NCBI RefSeq assembly: GCF_036556685.1
Contig: NZ_CP140614.1
Coordinates: forward strand, 434,001 to 498,000
Direction: 5' to 3'
Source of the DNA: Sulfurospirillum sp. 1612
GTDB taxonomy: Bacteria > Campylobacterota > Campylobacteria > Campylobacterales > Sulfurospirillaceae
DNA length: 64,000 nt
A program made the position numbers and the translations under genes. This document shows positions 7,393 through 16,881 of the stretch, one piece after another (the stretch's first letter is position 1; the number at the start of each line of letters is the position of its first letter). A model generated the notes under the pieces. The model saw only the letters and a list, made by a program, of their open reading frames with translations, had not been told where the DNA came from and did no database searches.

Positions 7393-10111
7393 GATCCGTA
7401 TACATGAGATAGCAAAAGAGATGGGAATCAAAAGTAAAGACATAGTAGAAAAAGCGGTTGAAATGGGATTTGATGTAAAAGCTGCTTCCAGTGGTGTCAG
7501 CCCCGAAGAGGCAGAGAGTCTGATTAATTTTATTTTAACGGGTGAAAAAAGTAGTCCAAGCAGCAGTGCCGTGCAAGAGCACTCTAAAGCGCAAAAAGAC
7601 GTCGTTACTGAAGAGAAGGTTGTGGAGCCCAAACCAGAACCCAAACCTGATGTTGTCAAAGAGAAGCAACCAACCCCGCCACCAAAACAATCCGTAGATA
7701 AACCTCAAGAAGAGAAACCTCAAGTGAAAAAAGAAGAGGTCAAAGAAGAGATAAAAGAGGCAAAAGTAGAAGCATCAAAAGCGCTTAAAACGCATGCTGA
7801 AGAAGCCAAACCTGCTGAGAAAAAAGTGGAAACTCCAAAAGTAGAAGAACCTCCTGTAAAGGAAAAACCTTCTTTATCTGCAAATGTCAGAAAAAGAAGA
7901 GGTTTGGTCATCGTCAAAAAGAATCGAAGACATCAAGCCGCAGAAGCTGAGAAGAAAAATGCCTTTGATGATGCTGATGTAAAATCTGCATTAAAATCGC
8001 CATTTGGAACATCTAAAAAAACAAATCCTATCGAATCGGTATTTGGTACTAGCCAAGAGAGTTCAAAGAAAAAGAAAAAAGCTAAAAAAACTCCTTCTCA
8101 AAAAAGCAGTCATAATCAAAAAGTGAATTTAGAATTAAATATGCAGATGAAAGACGTCTCATTAGAAATAGAAGAAGAAATGGTCGTCTTGCCAGATTTT
8201 ACCGTGAAACAAGAAGTCAAAGAAGTCTATAAGAAAAAGATTGATCCATCTCAAATGAAGAGCACAAAAAAATCTACTTTCTTAAATCATGGTATTCAAA
8301 GACAAACCAAAAAGAGACGCCGCCGCCGTCCGGAAGAGAAAACATTAGAAGTGATTAATTCAATAGAAATTCCTGAAGATATTCGTGTATATGAATTTGC
8401 AGAAAAAATTAATAAATCTATCGGAGAAGTGATTAAAGAGCTTTTCACCTTAGGTGTTATGGTAACAAAAAATGACTTTTTGGATAAAGATGCCATTGAA
8501 ATATTAGCAGATTCATTTGATCTTTCCGTCACAACGGTTGATGAACAAGAAGAATTTGATTATGTGAAACAATATACACAAAGTAGTGAAGAAAAATTGG
8601 TTGAGCGAACCCCTGTCGTCACGATTATGGGTCATGTTGATCATGGTAAAACCTCACTTCTTGATTATATTAGAAGTTCAAAAGTTGCCAGTGGAGAAGC
8701 CGGTGGTATCACCCAACACGTGGGCGCTTATATGGTTGAGAAAAATGGCAAAAACATCACTTTTATAGATACTCCAGGTCATGAAGCATTTACACAAATG
8801 CGTTCACGTGGTGCTGAAGTGACGGATGTCGTTATTATCGTTGTTGCCGCAGATGATGGTGTGATGCCACAAACAAAAGAGGCGATTGATCACTCAAAAG
8901 CCGCCAATGTGCCTATTATCATCGCCGTCAATAAAATGGATAAAGAAAATGCAAATCCAGACTTAGTGAAGTCTCAATTAGCTGAACTTGATATCACACC
9001 AGTAGATTGGGGTGGAAGCTATGAATTTGTGGGTATTAGTGCCAAAACAGGTATGGGAATTGATGAACTTCTTGAAGTGATATTGATTCAATCAGAAGTG
9101 TTAGAGTTGAAAGCAGACCCTTCAAAAGAAGCGAAAGCTGCGGTGATTGAAAGCTCCGTAGAAAAAGGAAAAGGAACCGTTTCTACCGTTGTTATCCAAG
9201 ATGGAACACTTCATGTTGGAGATACTGTCGTAGCTGGCGTGGCTCACGGTAAGGTTAAAGCCCTTTTAGATGATGAAGGCAATGCTGTAAAATCAGCAAA
9301 ACCAGGCGAGCCGGTTGTCGTACTTGGACTCAGTTCTGTGCCAGAAGCAGGAGAGACGCTTGTGAGCGTAGAGAGCGATAAAATTGCAAGAGAATATGCT
9401 AAAAAACGTGCCGAATATTTGAGACAAAAAGAGCTTTCTAAATCGACAAAAGTAACCATCGATGAATTGAGTGCGATGATTGCTGAGGGTGCTTTGAAAA
9501 CATTACCAGTTATTATTAAAGCAGATACGGGTGGTTCTCTTGAGGCTATCAAAGGCTCATTGGCAAAAATTAAAACCAGTGAAACCAAAATCGATGTCAT
9601 CAGTTCTGGAATCGGTGGTATTACAGAGAGTGATGTTGGCTTAGCAGGCGCCAGTGAAAATTGTATTATTTTAGGCTTTAACGTAAGACCGACAGGAAGC
9701 GTGAAAGAACGTGCTAAAAATAGTGGTGTAGAAATTAAAACATACAATATTATTTATGATTTGATTGATGATGTTAAAAACCTCGTCATTGGTATGTTAG
9801 CACCGGTTATCAGAGAAGAACATATCGGACAAGCAGAAGTTAGAGAAGTCTTCAATGTGCCAAAAATTGGTGCCATTGCCGGTTGTATTGTAACAGATGG
9901 CTCTATTAATAGAGGCGTGAAAGTTCGCTTGATTCGTGAAGGTGTTATCGTGTATGAAGGGACGGTATCATCATTGAAACGTTTCAAAGATGATGTTAAA
10001 GAAGTCGGAAAAGGGTACGAATGTGGTATCGGAATCGATGGCTTTAATGATATCAAAGTCGGTGATTATATGGAAAGCTTTAAAGAAGTCGAAGAGAGAG
10101 CAACCCTTTAG
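7385..10111 (+). CDS. infB: Translation initiation factor IF-2
   Basis: GTPase that places fMet-tRNA on the 30S subunit. It is 908 aa. An N-terminal IF2N module (1-55) is followed by a long low-complexity stretch rich in K, E, P and V (about 60-190), a second IF2N module (about 335-385), and the G domain with G1 GHVDHGKT at 416-423, DTPGHE and NKMD. Domains II-IV complete the C-terminus. It overlaps ylxR and is followed by an intercistronic hairpin before rbfA. The charged linker is the least conserved part of the family, so its length is not remarkable. Confidence 0.98.
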   Translation: MGKIRIHEIAKEMGIKSKDIVEKAVEMGFDVKAASSGVSPEEAESLINFILTGEKSSPSSSAVQEHSKAQKDVVTEEKVVEPKPEPKPDVVKEKQPTPPPKQSVDKPQEEKPQVKKEEVKEEIKEAKVEASKALKTHAEEAKPAEKKVETPKVEEPPVKEKPSLSANVRKRRGLVIVKKNRRHQAAEAEKKNAFDDADVKSALKSPFGTSKKTNPIESVFGTSQESSKKKKKAKKTPSQKSSHNQKVNLELNMQMKDVSLEIEEEMVVLPDFTVKQEVKEVYKKKIDPSQMKSTKKSTFLNHGIQRQTKKRRRRRPEEKTLEVINSIEIPEDIRVYEFAEKINKSIGEVIKELFTLGVMVTKNDFLDKDAIEILADSFDLSVTTVDEQEEFDYVKQYTQSSEEKLVERTPVVTIMGHVDHGKTSLLDYIRSSKVASGEAGGITQHVGAYMVEKNGKNITFIDTPGHEAFTQMRSRGAEVTDVVIIVVAADDGVMPQTKEAIDHSKAANVPIIIAVNKMDKENANPDLVKSQLAELDITPVDWGGSYEFVGISAKTGMGIDELLEVILIQSEVLELKADPSKEAKAAVIESSVEKGKGTVSTVVIQDGTLHVGDTVVAGVAHGKVKALLDDEGNAVKSAKPGEPVVVLGLSSVPEAGETLVSVESDKIAREYAKKRAEYLRQKELSKSTKVTIDELSAMIAEGALKTLPVIIKADTGGSLEAIKGSLAKIKTSETKIDVISSGIGGITESDVGLAGASENCIILGFNVRPTGSVKERAKNSGVEIKTYNIIYDLIDDVKNLVIGMLAPVIREEHIGQAEVREVFNVPKIGAIAGCIVTDGSINRGVKVRLIREGVIVYEGTVSSLKRFKDDVKEVGKGYECGIGIDGFNDIKVGDYMESFKEVEERATL

Positions 10112-10119
10112 TACGGGAA

Positions 10120-10148
10120 ATTGAACCAAGGATGATACTTGGTTCAAT
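10120..10148 (+). terminator. Hairpin between infB and rbfA
   Basis: A perfect 10-bp stem (10121-10130 with 10138-10147) with a 7-nt loop, extendable by one A-T pair. It is followed by only a weak T-rich run, so it may act as a partial terminator or an mRNA-end stabiliser and not as a full stop, because rbfA and rimP continue in the same direction. Confidence 0.55.
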
Positions 10149-10205
10149 AAAGTTTAATGAGAAGCATTTAGTCATGAGCGTATTCGTGGCTAAAGGAGAC
10201 AGAGC

Positions 10206-10565
10206 ATGAATGATAAAAGTATTAAATTACAAAGAACCCAAAGTGTATTAAAAGAGTTGTTGCCTGAAGCGTTGGCCACATTGAGTGATGAAATGTTGAG
10301 TAATCTCTGTGTGATTGATGTCGTATGTAGCCGAGGAAAATATGATGCAGAAGTCTATTTGGATGAAATGGCATTTGATAGTGACGAGAAAGCTTATATA
10401 TTAAAACACCTCAAAAAAATCAATCGACATTTGCAAAATTATTGCATGCAAGCAGAAGGCTGGTTTCGTTGTCCAAATTTTCATTTTAAATTTGATGAAA
10501 GTCTAAAAAAACAAAATGAGATGGATAAATTATTTGAAAAAATAGAGAAAGAGTTACATGGTTGA
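10206..10565 (+). CDS. rbfA: 30S ribosome-binding factor
   Basis: KH-type small-subunit maturation factor of 119 aa, acting on the 5' end of 16S rRNA. Identification rests on length, weak but recognisable RbfA pattern (an N-terminal helix with RTQSVLKELLPEAL and a central beta-alpha core) and the infB-rbfA-rimP order, identical to Cj0136-Cj0138. A strong RBS (AAGGAGA) precedes the ATG. It overlaps rimP by 8 nt. Confidence 0.88.
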   Translation: MNDKSIKLQRTQSVLKELLPEALATLSDEMLSNLCVIDVVCSRGKYDAEVYLDEMAFDSDEKAYILKHLKKINRHLQNYCMQAEGWFRCPNFHFKFDESLKKQNEMDKLFEKIEKELHG

Positions 10566-10986
10566 TATTGAAACAATAAAAAATATACTCAAAGACAATG
10601 AGGTAGAGCTGTATGATACCGAGGTGGCTGATGAAGGGGGTGCTAAAATCTTCAGGATTTACATCACATCAAAATCGGGTGTCACCTTAGATATGTGTGG
10701 AAAAATTTCCTCAATTCTCTCTCCTATCTTAGACTTGAATCCTCCGATTAATGGGCCTTATACGCTGGAGGTAAGCTCCCCTGGTATTGAGAGACGCTTA
10801 CGAAAAGCAGAGCATTTTAAAGGAAGTATTGGAGAGACGGTCAAAATCAAATGTCATGATGCCGAAAAGATTATAGGGGTTTTAAAATCTTTTGATGGTA
10901 AAACTTTAGAAATTGCACAAGATGATAAAATTATCCCTATTAATATGGCGGATATCGACAAGGCTAGAACGTACTATAAATGGTAA
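10558..10986 (+). CDS. rimP: Ribosome maturation factor
   Basis: 142-aa factor needed for 30S assembly. It has the N-terminal alpha/beta domain with the ending YTLEVSSPGIERRLRK (family hallmark EVSSPG-x-R-L) and a C-terminal SH3-like barrel. It overlaps rbfA upstream and ribD downstream (the ATGGTAA junction), so all three genes are tightly coupled. Confidence 0.94.
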   Translation: MVDIETIKNILKDNEVELYDTEVADEGGAKIFRIYITSKSGVTLDMCGKISSILSPILDLNPPINGPYTLEVSSPGIERRLRKAEHFKGSIGETVKIKCHDAEKIIGVLKSFDGKTLEIAQDDKIIPINMADIDKARTYYKW

Positions 10987-11987
10987 CTCCTATCGATATT
11001 TCTTTGATGCAACAAGCCGTTGATGAGGCTTGGAAATATCAAATTCTTACATATCCAAATCCTGCAGTTGGTGCTTTGATTGTTGATGAAAACGGTGCGG
11101 TGATAGCCTTAGGTGCCCATCATCAAGCAGGGCTACCTCACGCAGAAGTTGAAGCCATCAAAAATGCTTATTTTACTATGACCCATGATGCGAATATTCT
11201 TGGCATAAAGCAATCAGATGCTATCCATCACTACCTTTTAGACCACCGTCATGATATCTTTAAAAAGTGCACCATTTATGTAACATTAGAGCCTTGTCAT
11301 CATCATGGCAAGACGCCCCCATGTTCTCGTCTTATCAAGGGTTTAGGCTTTAAACGTGTCGTCATTGGACAAATGGATTCCAATGATGAAGCACACGGTG
11401 GTGCGGCGTATTTAAAAGCACAAGGGATTGGTGTTGATGTCTTAGAGTCTTCTCATGCGTGTGAGATGCTGAGCTTTCCTTTTAGAAAATGGCAGCAAGG
11501 TAACTTTGTATTTTTTAAATTGGCTATGAGTGCCAATGGTGTGATTGATGGGGGTATTATCACCGATGCGACCTCGCGGATGTTGGTCCACCAATATCGC
11601 ACGCAGATTGATTTGCTAGTTATTGGCGGTAATACGGTACGCATGGATAGACCCATATTAGATTCGAGATTAAATCATGGACGAGCCCCAGATGTCATGA
11701 TTTATTCGAAAAAAAAAGATTTTGATCCCACAATTCCCCTTTTTCAAGTACAAAATCGTCGCGTTTTTATCGAAGATCATTTAGAACGTATCAAAGAATA
11801 TAAATGTGTCATGATAGAAGGAGGAGCTGGTATGTTAGATGCCAGTCGAGAGTTCGTAGATTTGTATGCTATCTTTAGGTCACCAAACTTCAAGCGAGGG
11901 CATCACATTGATTTGGATTTAAAATTACAAGAGCTCAACTCAATAAAACTCGAGCATGACCGATTGTCATGGTATCAAAAAATCTAA
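10980..11987 (+). CDS. ribD: Riboflavin biosynthesis deaminase/reductase
   Basis: Bifunctional enzyme converting the pyrimidine product of GTP cyclohydrolase II to the ribitylamino form. The N-terminal cytidine-deaminase-like domain (1-150) has zinc ligands in PHAEVEAI and PCHHHGKTPPCSRLI. The C-terminal HTP reductase domain (about 160-335) is recognisable by VIGGNTVRMDRP. At 335 aa it is slightly short for the family, with the loss spread through the reductase part. It shares the ATG region with the rimP stop. Its stop overlaps the convergent DUF309 gene by 4 nt. Confidence 0.93.
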   Translation: MVTPIDISLMQQAVDEAWKYQILTYPNPAVGALIVDENGAVIALGAHHQAGLPHAEVEAIKNAYFTMTHDANILGIKQSDAIHHYLLDHRHDIFKKCTIYVTLEPCHHHGKTPPCSRLIKGLGFKRVVIGQMDSNDEAHGGAAYLKAQGIGVDVLESSHACEMLSFPFRKWQQGNFVFFKLAMSANGVIDGGIITDATSRMLVHQYRTQIDLLVIGGNTVRMDRPILDSRLNHGRAPDVMIYSKKKDFDPTIPLFQVQNRRVFIEDHLERIKEYKCVMIEGGAGMLDASREFVDLYAIFRSPNFKRGHHIDLDLKLQELNSIKLEHDRLSWYQKI

Positions 11988-12301
11988 ATCATATATTTTT
12001 GATATTTGTCATCTAACATTTTCTCAGCAATTTTATAGTTCGCAGTATCCACACAAGGAACGCTTTGAATGAGTGGGCGATATTTCTCAAAAGTACTCCA
12101 CACGGTTTTCGCACCGGTCTCTTTTCCCATGATTTTAAGTGCCAATGCTGTTGAGCCATTGATGAGACCTTTCAAGATTTTACTTTCATCCAAAGTCTCT
12201 GGATTTTTCTTGAGTTCACGCCAACGATCTTCGAGTACTTCGTGCCCTTCAACAAAATCTTCCTCACAAATTGCTTCTAAAAATTTTTCAATATCTTTCA
12301 A
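11984..12301 (-). CDS. DUF309 family protein
   Basis: 105-aa helical protein with the DUF309 signature FVEGHEVLEDRWRELKK (about 17-33; usual form is EAHEVWE-x-x-W) and a second helix pair GLINGSTALAL. The His and Glu residues of the signature are kept, suggesting a metal or ligand site, but the family has no assigned reaction. It is convergent with ribD, and divergent from ubiE across 86 nt. Confidence 0.8.
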   Translation of the reverse strand: MKDIEKFLEAICEEDFVEGHEVLEDRWRELKKNPETLDESKILKGLINGSTALALKIMGKETGAKTVWSTFEKYRPLIQSVPCVDTANYKIAEKMLDDKYQKYMI

Positions 12302-12328
12302 AATTTCCCCTAATTTAAATTTGTAGGG

Positions 12329-12334
12329 TATAAT
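12329..12334 (+). promoter_or_regulatory. -10 element for ubiE
   Basis: Perfect TATAAT in the 86-nt divergent spacer, 53 nt before the TTG start of ubiE; no -35 hexamer is recognisable. Confidence 0.4.
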
Positions 12335-12387
12335 AGCAGAAAATTTTTAATTTAGTATGTTTTACTAGATAATGACAAGGGACTGTT

Positions 12388-13104
12388 TTGACACCAACGA
12401 ATAAACAAGAAAAAATAGTAAAGATGTTTGACGATATTGCGCCGACTTACGACAAAGCGAACCGCGTATTGAGCATGGGAATTGATATCCAATGGAGAAA
12501 AAAAGCATGCGATGAGACTTTTGCACGCTATAATAGACCGATTGATCTTATCGTAGATGTGGCTTGTGGTACGGGTGATATGATGGGATATTGGAAAAAA
12601 CGTGCAGAACATGCGGGTATTGATGTCGTGAAAATCCTTGGTGTTGATCCTTCAAAGGGTATGACGCAAGTGGGCAAAGAGAAGTTTCCGGATTTTGAAT
12701 TTGTAATTAGCGAAGCCACACAAATTCCTCTCGAAAATGAAACAGCAGATATTTTAAGCATCAGTTATGGCATCCGCAATGTTGTCAAGAGAGAAGCCGC
12801 TTTTGCTGAGTTTGCACGTGTTGTTAAACCGGGTGGTTATGTCGTGATTTTAGAATTTACCAAAGATGACAAAAAAGGCCCACTTTTTGCACTCAAAGAT
12901 TTTTATCTTAATAAAGTATTACCGAAAATTGGTGCCTTTATCTCTAAAAATAAAGAAGCGTATGAATATCTTCCAAATTCCATCGAAGGATTCTTAACCT
13001 CTGGCATGTTACAAAAAGAGCTAGACCAAGCGGGATTTGATACCGAATTTGCCAAAAGCTTTTCTATGGATATCTCGACTTTGGTCATAGCAAAAAAACG
13101 ATGA
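12388..13104 (+). CDS. ubiE: Demethylmenaquinone methyltransferase (UbiE/MenG)
   Basis: SAM-dependent C-methyltransferase making the last step to menaquinone at the membrane. It is 238 aa with motif I VDVACGTGDM (about 51-60), the UbiE box MFDDIAPTYDKANRVLS near the N-terminus, and SYGIRNV in the post-II region. Menaquinone in this group is made through futalosine, and an aminofutalosine deaminase gene lies about 4 kb away, so the product should be menaquinone (the ubiquinone role does not apply). The start is TTG with an ACAAGGGA RBS. The last codons overlap xseA. Confidence 0.95.
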   Translation: MTPTNKQEKIVKMFDDIAPTYDKANRVLSMGIDIQWRKKACDETFARYNRPIDLIVDVACGTGDMMGYWKKRAEHAGIDVVKILGVDPSKGMTQVGKEKFPDFEFVISEATQIPLENETADILSISYGIRNVVKREAAFAEFARVVKPGGYVVILEFTKDDKKGPLFALKDFYLNKVLPKIGAFISKNKEAYEYLPNSIEGFLTSGMLQKELDQAGFDTEFAKSFSMDISTLVIAKKR

Positions 13105-14369
13105 GTGAACTCTTGAGTCAAACCCAAAGTGTCAGCAGTCTCAACACGCAGATTAAATCTTTGCTTGAGAGTACTTTTATTCATGTTTGTGTTGAGGGAG
13201 AAGTCTCACGATTTACTTATCACAGCTCAGGGCACCTATATTTTTCGATAAAAGATGACAAATCCACCCTCTCTTGCGTGATGTTCAAAGGTAATAATTC
13301 CAAGATGAAATTTCGTCTGGAAGAGGGGATGAATGTTATCATTCATGGTTCAATCTCCGTGTTTGTACCAAGAGGGAGTTATCAGCTCAATTGTGTGGCC
13401 ATTGAGCCATCTGGCAGTGGTGCTCTGGCCAAAGCCTATGAGCAACTCAAAGAAAAATTGAAACATCGGGGTTATTTTGATCCTAAAAACAAAAAAATAA
13501 TCCCCAAAAATATCAAAACTATGGCACTGGTGACATCAGGAACGGGCGCAGCACTTCAAGATATGTTGCGCGTCGCTCAAAAACGGTGGCCTTTGGTCAA
13601 GATTAAGATTTTAGATACTATCGTACAAGGAGATAGTAGCGCGGTTCATATTGCTAAAAATATCGCTTATGCCGATACCCTTGGGGTTGATGTGATTGTT
13701 GTATCCCGAGGGGGTGGGAGTATTGAGGATTTGTGGGGTTTCAATGAAGAAATTGTTGCAGATGCTATTTTTAGAGCGCATACGCCTATCGTATCAGCGG
13801 TAGGACATGAGATTGATTTTGTGATTAGTGATTTTGTTGCTGATCTTAGAGCGCCGACGCCATCGGCTGCTATGGAGATGATTTTGCCGGATAAAGTGGA
13901 AATCCTGCTGGGTTTGGATGGATTAAGTGACCGTATTCAGAGCCTTTTTGGGCGAATCATCCATCAAAAAAATCAAGAATTGCTGAATCTCAAGCATGAA
14001 TTTAAACGCTACTCTTTTGAACAGAAAATTGATATGATGAGTCGTGAGGTTAAAATATTAAAGGAGCAGTTTATTGCTAAACTGACCCAAGTACTCGAAA
14101 CCAAGCAACGCCAAAAAATAGTTCTAGCAGAAAATCTCTCTTTTACGCATCATCAAAATCTCATCAAATGGGAGCAAATGCTTCGCAATCTGAAAGAAGC
14201 TTTTAGTGCCAAAGACCCAACATTGGGATTAAATGAAACGTTTGCACAAGTCATCCGCGCTGGAAAAACGATACGAGCGGAGGAATTACAACGGGATGAT
14301 ATTTTTGAGTTACAAACCCAACATGTCATCATCGAATCTAAAGTAATGTCCAAAAAAAAGATTGACTAA
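13101..14369 (+). CDS. xseA: Exodeoxyribonuclease VII large subunit
   Basis: Catalytic subunit of the single-strand exonuclease ExoVII. It is 422 aa: an N-terminal OB fold (about 8-105) and the XseA catalytic domain with VSRGGGSIEDLWGFNEE and VGHEIDFVISDFVADLRAPTP split over about 205-260, followed by a long coiled coil (about 265-350). The start overlaps ubiE by 4 nt. No xseB was found next to it; it must lie elsewhere. Confidence 0.96.
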   Translation: MSELLSQTQSVSSLNTQIKSLLESTFIHVCVEGEVSRFTYHSSGHLYFSIKDDKSTLSCVMFKGNNSKMKFRLEEGMNVIIHGSISVFVPRGSYQLNCVAIEPSGSGALAKAYEQLKEKLKHRGYFDPKNKKIIPKNIKTMALVTSGTGAALQDMLRVAQKRWPLVKIKILDTIVQGDSSAVHIAKNIAYADTLGVDVIVVSRGGGSIEDLWGFNEEIVADAIFRAHTPIVSAVGHEIDFVISDFVADLRAPTPSAAMEMILPDKVEILLGLDGLSDRIQSLFGRIIHQKNQELLNLKHEFKRYSFEQKIDMMSREVKILKEQFIAKLTQVLETKQRQKIVLAENLSFTHHQNLIKWEQMLRNLKEAFSAKDPTLGLNETFAQVIRAGKTIRAEELQRDDIFELQTQHVIIESKVMSKKKID

Positions 14370-14399
14370 CGGAGCGTCTTATAGACAGACGCACCGTTA
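14367..14399. terminator. Convergent hairpin between xseA and biotin carboxylase
   Basis: Two 6-bp helices (14367-14372 with 14394-14399, and 14374-14379 with 14387-14392) separated by an A-A mismatch, with a 7-nt loop. The xseA stop codon is the first three bases of the 5' arm. There is no T run, so its terminator function is inferred from position between convergent genes. Confidence 0.55.
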
Positions 14400-14407
14400 T
14401 CATGATG

Positions 14408-15853
14408 TTATTGGTGTACGGTTAGATTATTTTTCTTGATGCTTTCAATCATTTTGGCGATGCGGTCCATCTTGAGTGTTTCTTGTTCCATATCATCAAT
14501 CGCATCGAGGCTGAAATGTGGTAATTTCTTGTCAAGATATCCCGTATCAAAAGTACCATTGATAAAATCTTCATCTCGCACAATTTGTCTGTGTAGTGGA
14601 ATATTGTTGGCCACACCTCTGACGATAAATCCATCAAGAGCACGGCGTGCTTTGTTGACAGCACCCTGCCAATCCAAATTCCAAATGACCAATTTAGTAA
14701 TCATAGAATCATAATGTGGTGGTATGGTATAGCCTTTGTACGCAATCGAATCTAACCGTACTCCTGGTCCACCAGAGGAGAGGTGTTCGGTGATTTTCCC
14801 TGGTGAAGGAGCAAATCCTTTTTTAGGGTCTTCAGCATTAATACGAAACTCAATCGCATAACCGCGGAAGGTAATCTCTTCTTGTAAATATCGTAATTTA
14901 TCACCGCCTGCGATTTGAATCATTCTTTGAACAATATCGATACCACTGATGGCTTCAGTGATGGGATGTTCGACTTGGACGCGCGTATTCATTTCGATAA
15001 AATAAAAGTCATTATTTTTATCAACAAGATATTCAATCGTCCCAACATTTTCATATCCAAGGCGAAACATTGCCTTTTGTGATGCCCGATAAATTTCTTT
15101 TCGTGTTTGATTATCGAGTCTTGGAGAAGGCGCTACTTCGATGACTTTTTGATGCTTTCTTTGTATGGAGCAATCACGCTCTCCAAGATGGACAACATTT
15201 CCAAATCGATCGGCAATAATTTGCACTTCGATATGCCGTGGATTATCCAGAAATTTTTCTACAAATGCCGCACCATTGCCAAAGAATTTTTTGGCCTCAT
15301 TGGTAGCTGCTTCGTAAAGTTTTTTAAAATCTTTTGCTTCATAAACGACGCGCATGCCACGTCCACCACCACCATAAGCGGCTTTGATGATAACAGGAAA
15401 ACCGATTTCTTTGGCGATTTGAACCGCTTTATCCACATCATCGATAGGCTCATCAGTACCAGGAAGTACCGGAATTCCAACACGTCGCATCGCTTGTTTG
15501 GACGCAATCTTATCACCAAAGAGTGCAATATGTTCAGATTTCGGTCCAATAAATATGATGCCGTTCTTTTCACAATATTCTGCAAATTCAGGACTTTCTG
15601 ACAAAAATCCATATCCTGGATGGATGGCATCACAGTCGGCTTTTTTTGCCAAAGAGACAATCTTTTCATAGTCTAAATATGCCTTGATGGGATCTCCTAA
15701 GATAGGATAACACTCATCTGCTTTTTTTAGCCATACACCGTGGATGTCAACCTCTGAGAAAACTGAAACACTTTTGATATTTAACTCTTTGCATGCTCTG
15801 ATGATACGCAATGCAATTTCGCCTCGATTGGCGATTAATATCTTTTTAATCAC
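14408..15853 (-). CDS. Biotin carboxylase (PycA or AccC type)
   Basis: ATP-grasp biotin carboxylase that carboxylates biotin on a carrier protein. It is 481 aa with the N-terminal ILIANRGEIALRIIRACKE, the glycine-rich loop AAYGGGGRGMRVV, and the metal/active site FIEMNTRVQVEHPITE. It is 30-odd residues longer than typical acetyl-CoA carboxylase AccC (~445-450 aa), with a charged C-terminal tail after residue ~450. This size fits the stand-alone A subunit of two-subunit pyruvate carboxylase (PycA), which C. jejuni has in addition to AccC. No accB, accA/D or pycB gene is adjacent. The biotin carboxylase function is sure; the parent complex is an inference. Confidence 0.93.
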   Translation of the reverse strand: MIKKILIANRGEIALRIIRACKELNIKSVSVFSEVDIHGVWLKKADECYPILGDPIKAYLDYEKIVSLAKKADCDAIHPGYGFLSESPEFAEYCEKNGIIFIGPKSEHIALFGDKIASKQAMRRVGIPVLPGTDEPIDDVDKAVQIAKEIGFPVIIKAAYGGGGRGMRVVYEAKDFKKLYEAATNEAKKFFGNGAAFVEKFLDNPRHIEVQIIADRFGNVVHLGERDCSIQRKHQKVIEVAPSPRLDNQTRKEIYRASQKAMFRLGYENVGTIEYLVDKNNDFYFIEMNTRVQVEHPITEAISGIDIVQRMIQIAGGDKLRYLQEEITFRGYAIEFRINAEDPKKGFAPSPGKITEHLSSGGPGVRLDSIAYKGYTIPPHYDSMITKLVIWNLDWQGAVNKARRALDGFIVRGVANNIPLHRQIVRDEDFINGTFDTGYLDKKLPHFSLDAIDDMEQETLKMDRIAKMIESIKKNNLTVHQ

Positions 15854-16017
15854 GATAAAAGTCCTTTTTTAATAGTGTAAAAATAGCAATATAGCTTTTT
15901 ATAATTATAGGTAAATGCGGTTGAAAAAAATATAAAATTCTTAATAAAAACTAAATATGTGATATTAAAGTATCATTTTTCAAAAACATATAAGCACATC
16001 AAGTATTTTCAAAGATT

Positions 16018-16881
16018 TTATCTCAATTGTCCTGCTAAATTTTCAAGATGCATTAATGAAAAAAAGCTATTGGCTTTGAGCTCTTTTAAAAATTTTTCCA
16101 TATCATATTGTGGCTTTTTCCAAATAGGATGGGAAACTTTTGCCAAAGCAATCAACTCTTGTTGGGCTTGGTACAAAGAGCCAACTTCATCAATAAGTCC
16201 TTGATTTTTTGCTTTTTGTGCTAGAAAAACTTTTGCATCAGCATAATCGGTTGATTTTTTGATGTTTAATTTTCTCGCCTTTGACACATCGCGAACAAAC
16301 ATCGCATAAGCATCATCCACCAATGTCTTCATCGCAGCTTTTTCTTTTGGTGTCCATTTTCGTGTTATCGTACCCATTTGTTTGTAAGCGCCCGCGGTGA
16401 CAACCTGCTCTTTGACTCCGAGTTTATGAGCTAACTCTTCGATATTAGGGGCTTGAAACAATACGCCAATAGAGCCGATAAAGGCGCCGGGATTGGCGAT
16501 GATTTTATTAGCCCAGATTGAAGCATAATAGCTCCCACTGGTCATATTCCCACTGGCATAAGCGATGACGGGTTTATGAGATGCTAGTCTCTTAATCGCC
16601 AAGGAGAGCTCCACAGAAGGGGCGAGTGCACCACCGGGAGAGTCTACTTTGAGTAAAACACCTTTGATGGCAGGATTATGGGTAGCTTGAGAAATCTCAT
16701 CCATGATTTTATCAATATTCCCAATTTCTCCCTCTATTTTGATCACGCTGAGGTTAGGTTTTTGCAAATTGTCACTACCAAAAGGAGCGAAAAGGACCAC
16801 CAGCAATAATAAAAAAATAAAGGCTTTAAAATGGTTTTGAATGTAATCTAAAATCCTCCCTAAAAATCGAAAAAATATCAT
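16018..16881 (-). CDS. sppA: Signal peptide peptidase SppA (S49)
   Basis: Membrane-bound serine protease that degrades signal peptides left after export. It is 287 aa with a TM helix (about 17-35) and one S49 domain, as in the short SppA forms. The nucleophile Ser lies in MTSGSYYAS and the catalytic Lys is probably in GAYKQMG. It overlaps the deaminase gene by 4 nt. C. jejuni has the same pair (Cj0067, Cj0068), so cotranscription is conserved. Confidence 0.92.
   Translation of the reverse strand: MIFFRFLGRILDYIQNHFKAFIFLLLLVVLFAPFGSDNLQKPNLSVIKIEGEIGNIDKIMDEISQATHNPAIKGVLLKVDSPGGALAPSVELSLAIKRLASHKPVIAYASGNMTSGSYYASIWANKIIANPGAFIGSIGVLFQAPNIEELAHKLGVKEQVVTAGAYKQMGTITRKWTPKEKAAMKTLVDDAYAMFVRDVSKARKLNIKKSTDYADAKVFLAQKAKNQGLIDEVGSLYQAQQELIALAKVSHPIWKKPQYDMEKFLKELKANSFFSLMHLENLAGQLR

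Noticed and set aside
7560-7960. Repetitive K/E/P/V-rich segment in infB as a fusion or insertion
   Set aside because: Variable charged linkers are normal in bacterial IF-2 between the N-terminal module and the core.
9244-10056. Long minus-strand open frames opposite infB
   Set aside because: They mirror the codon pattern of infB, have no RBS and no known family; the infB frame is complete.
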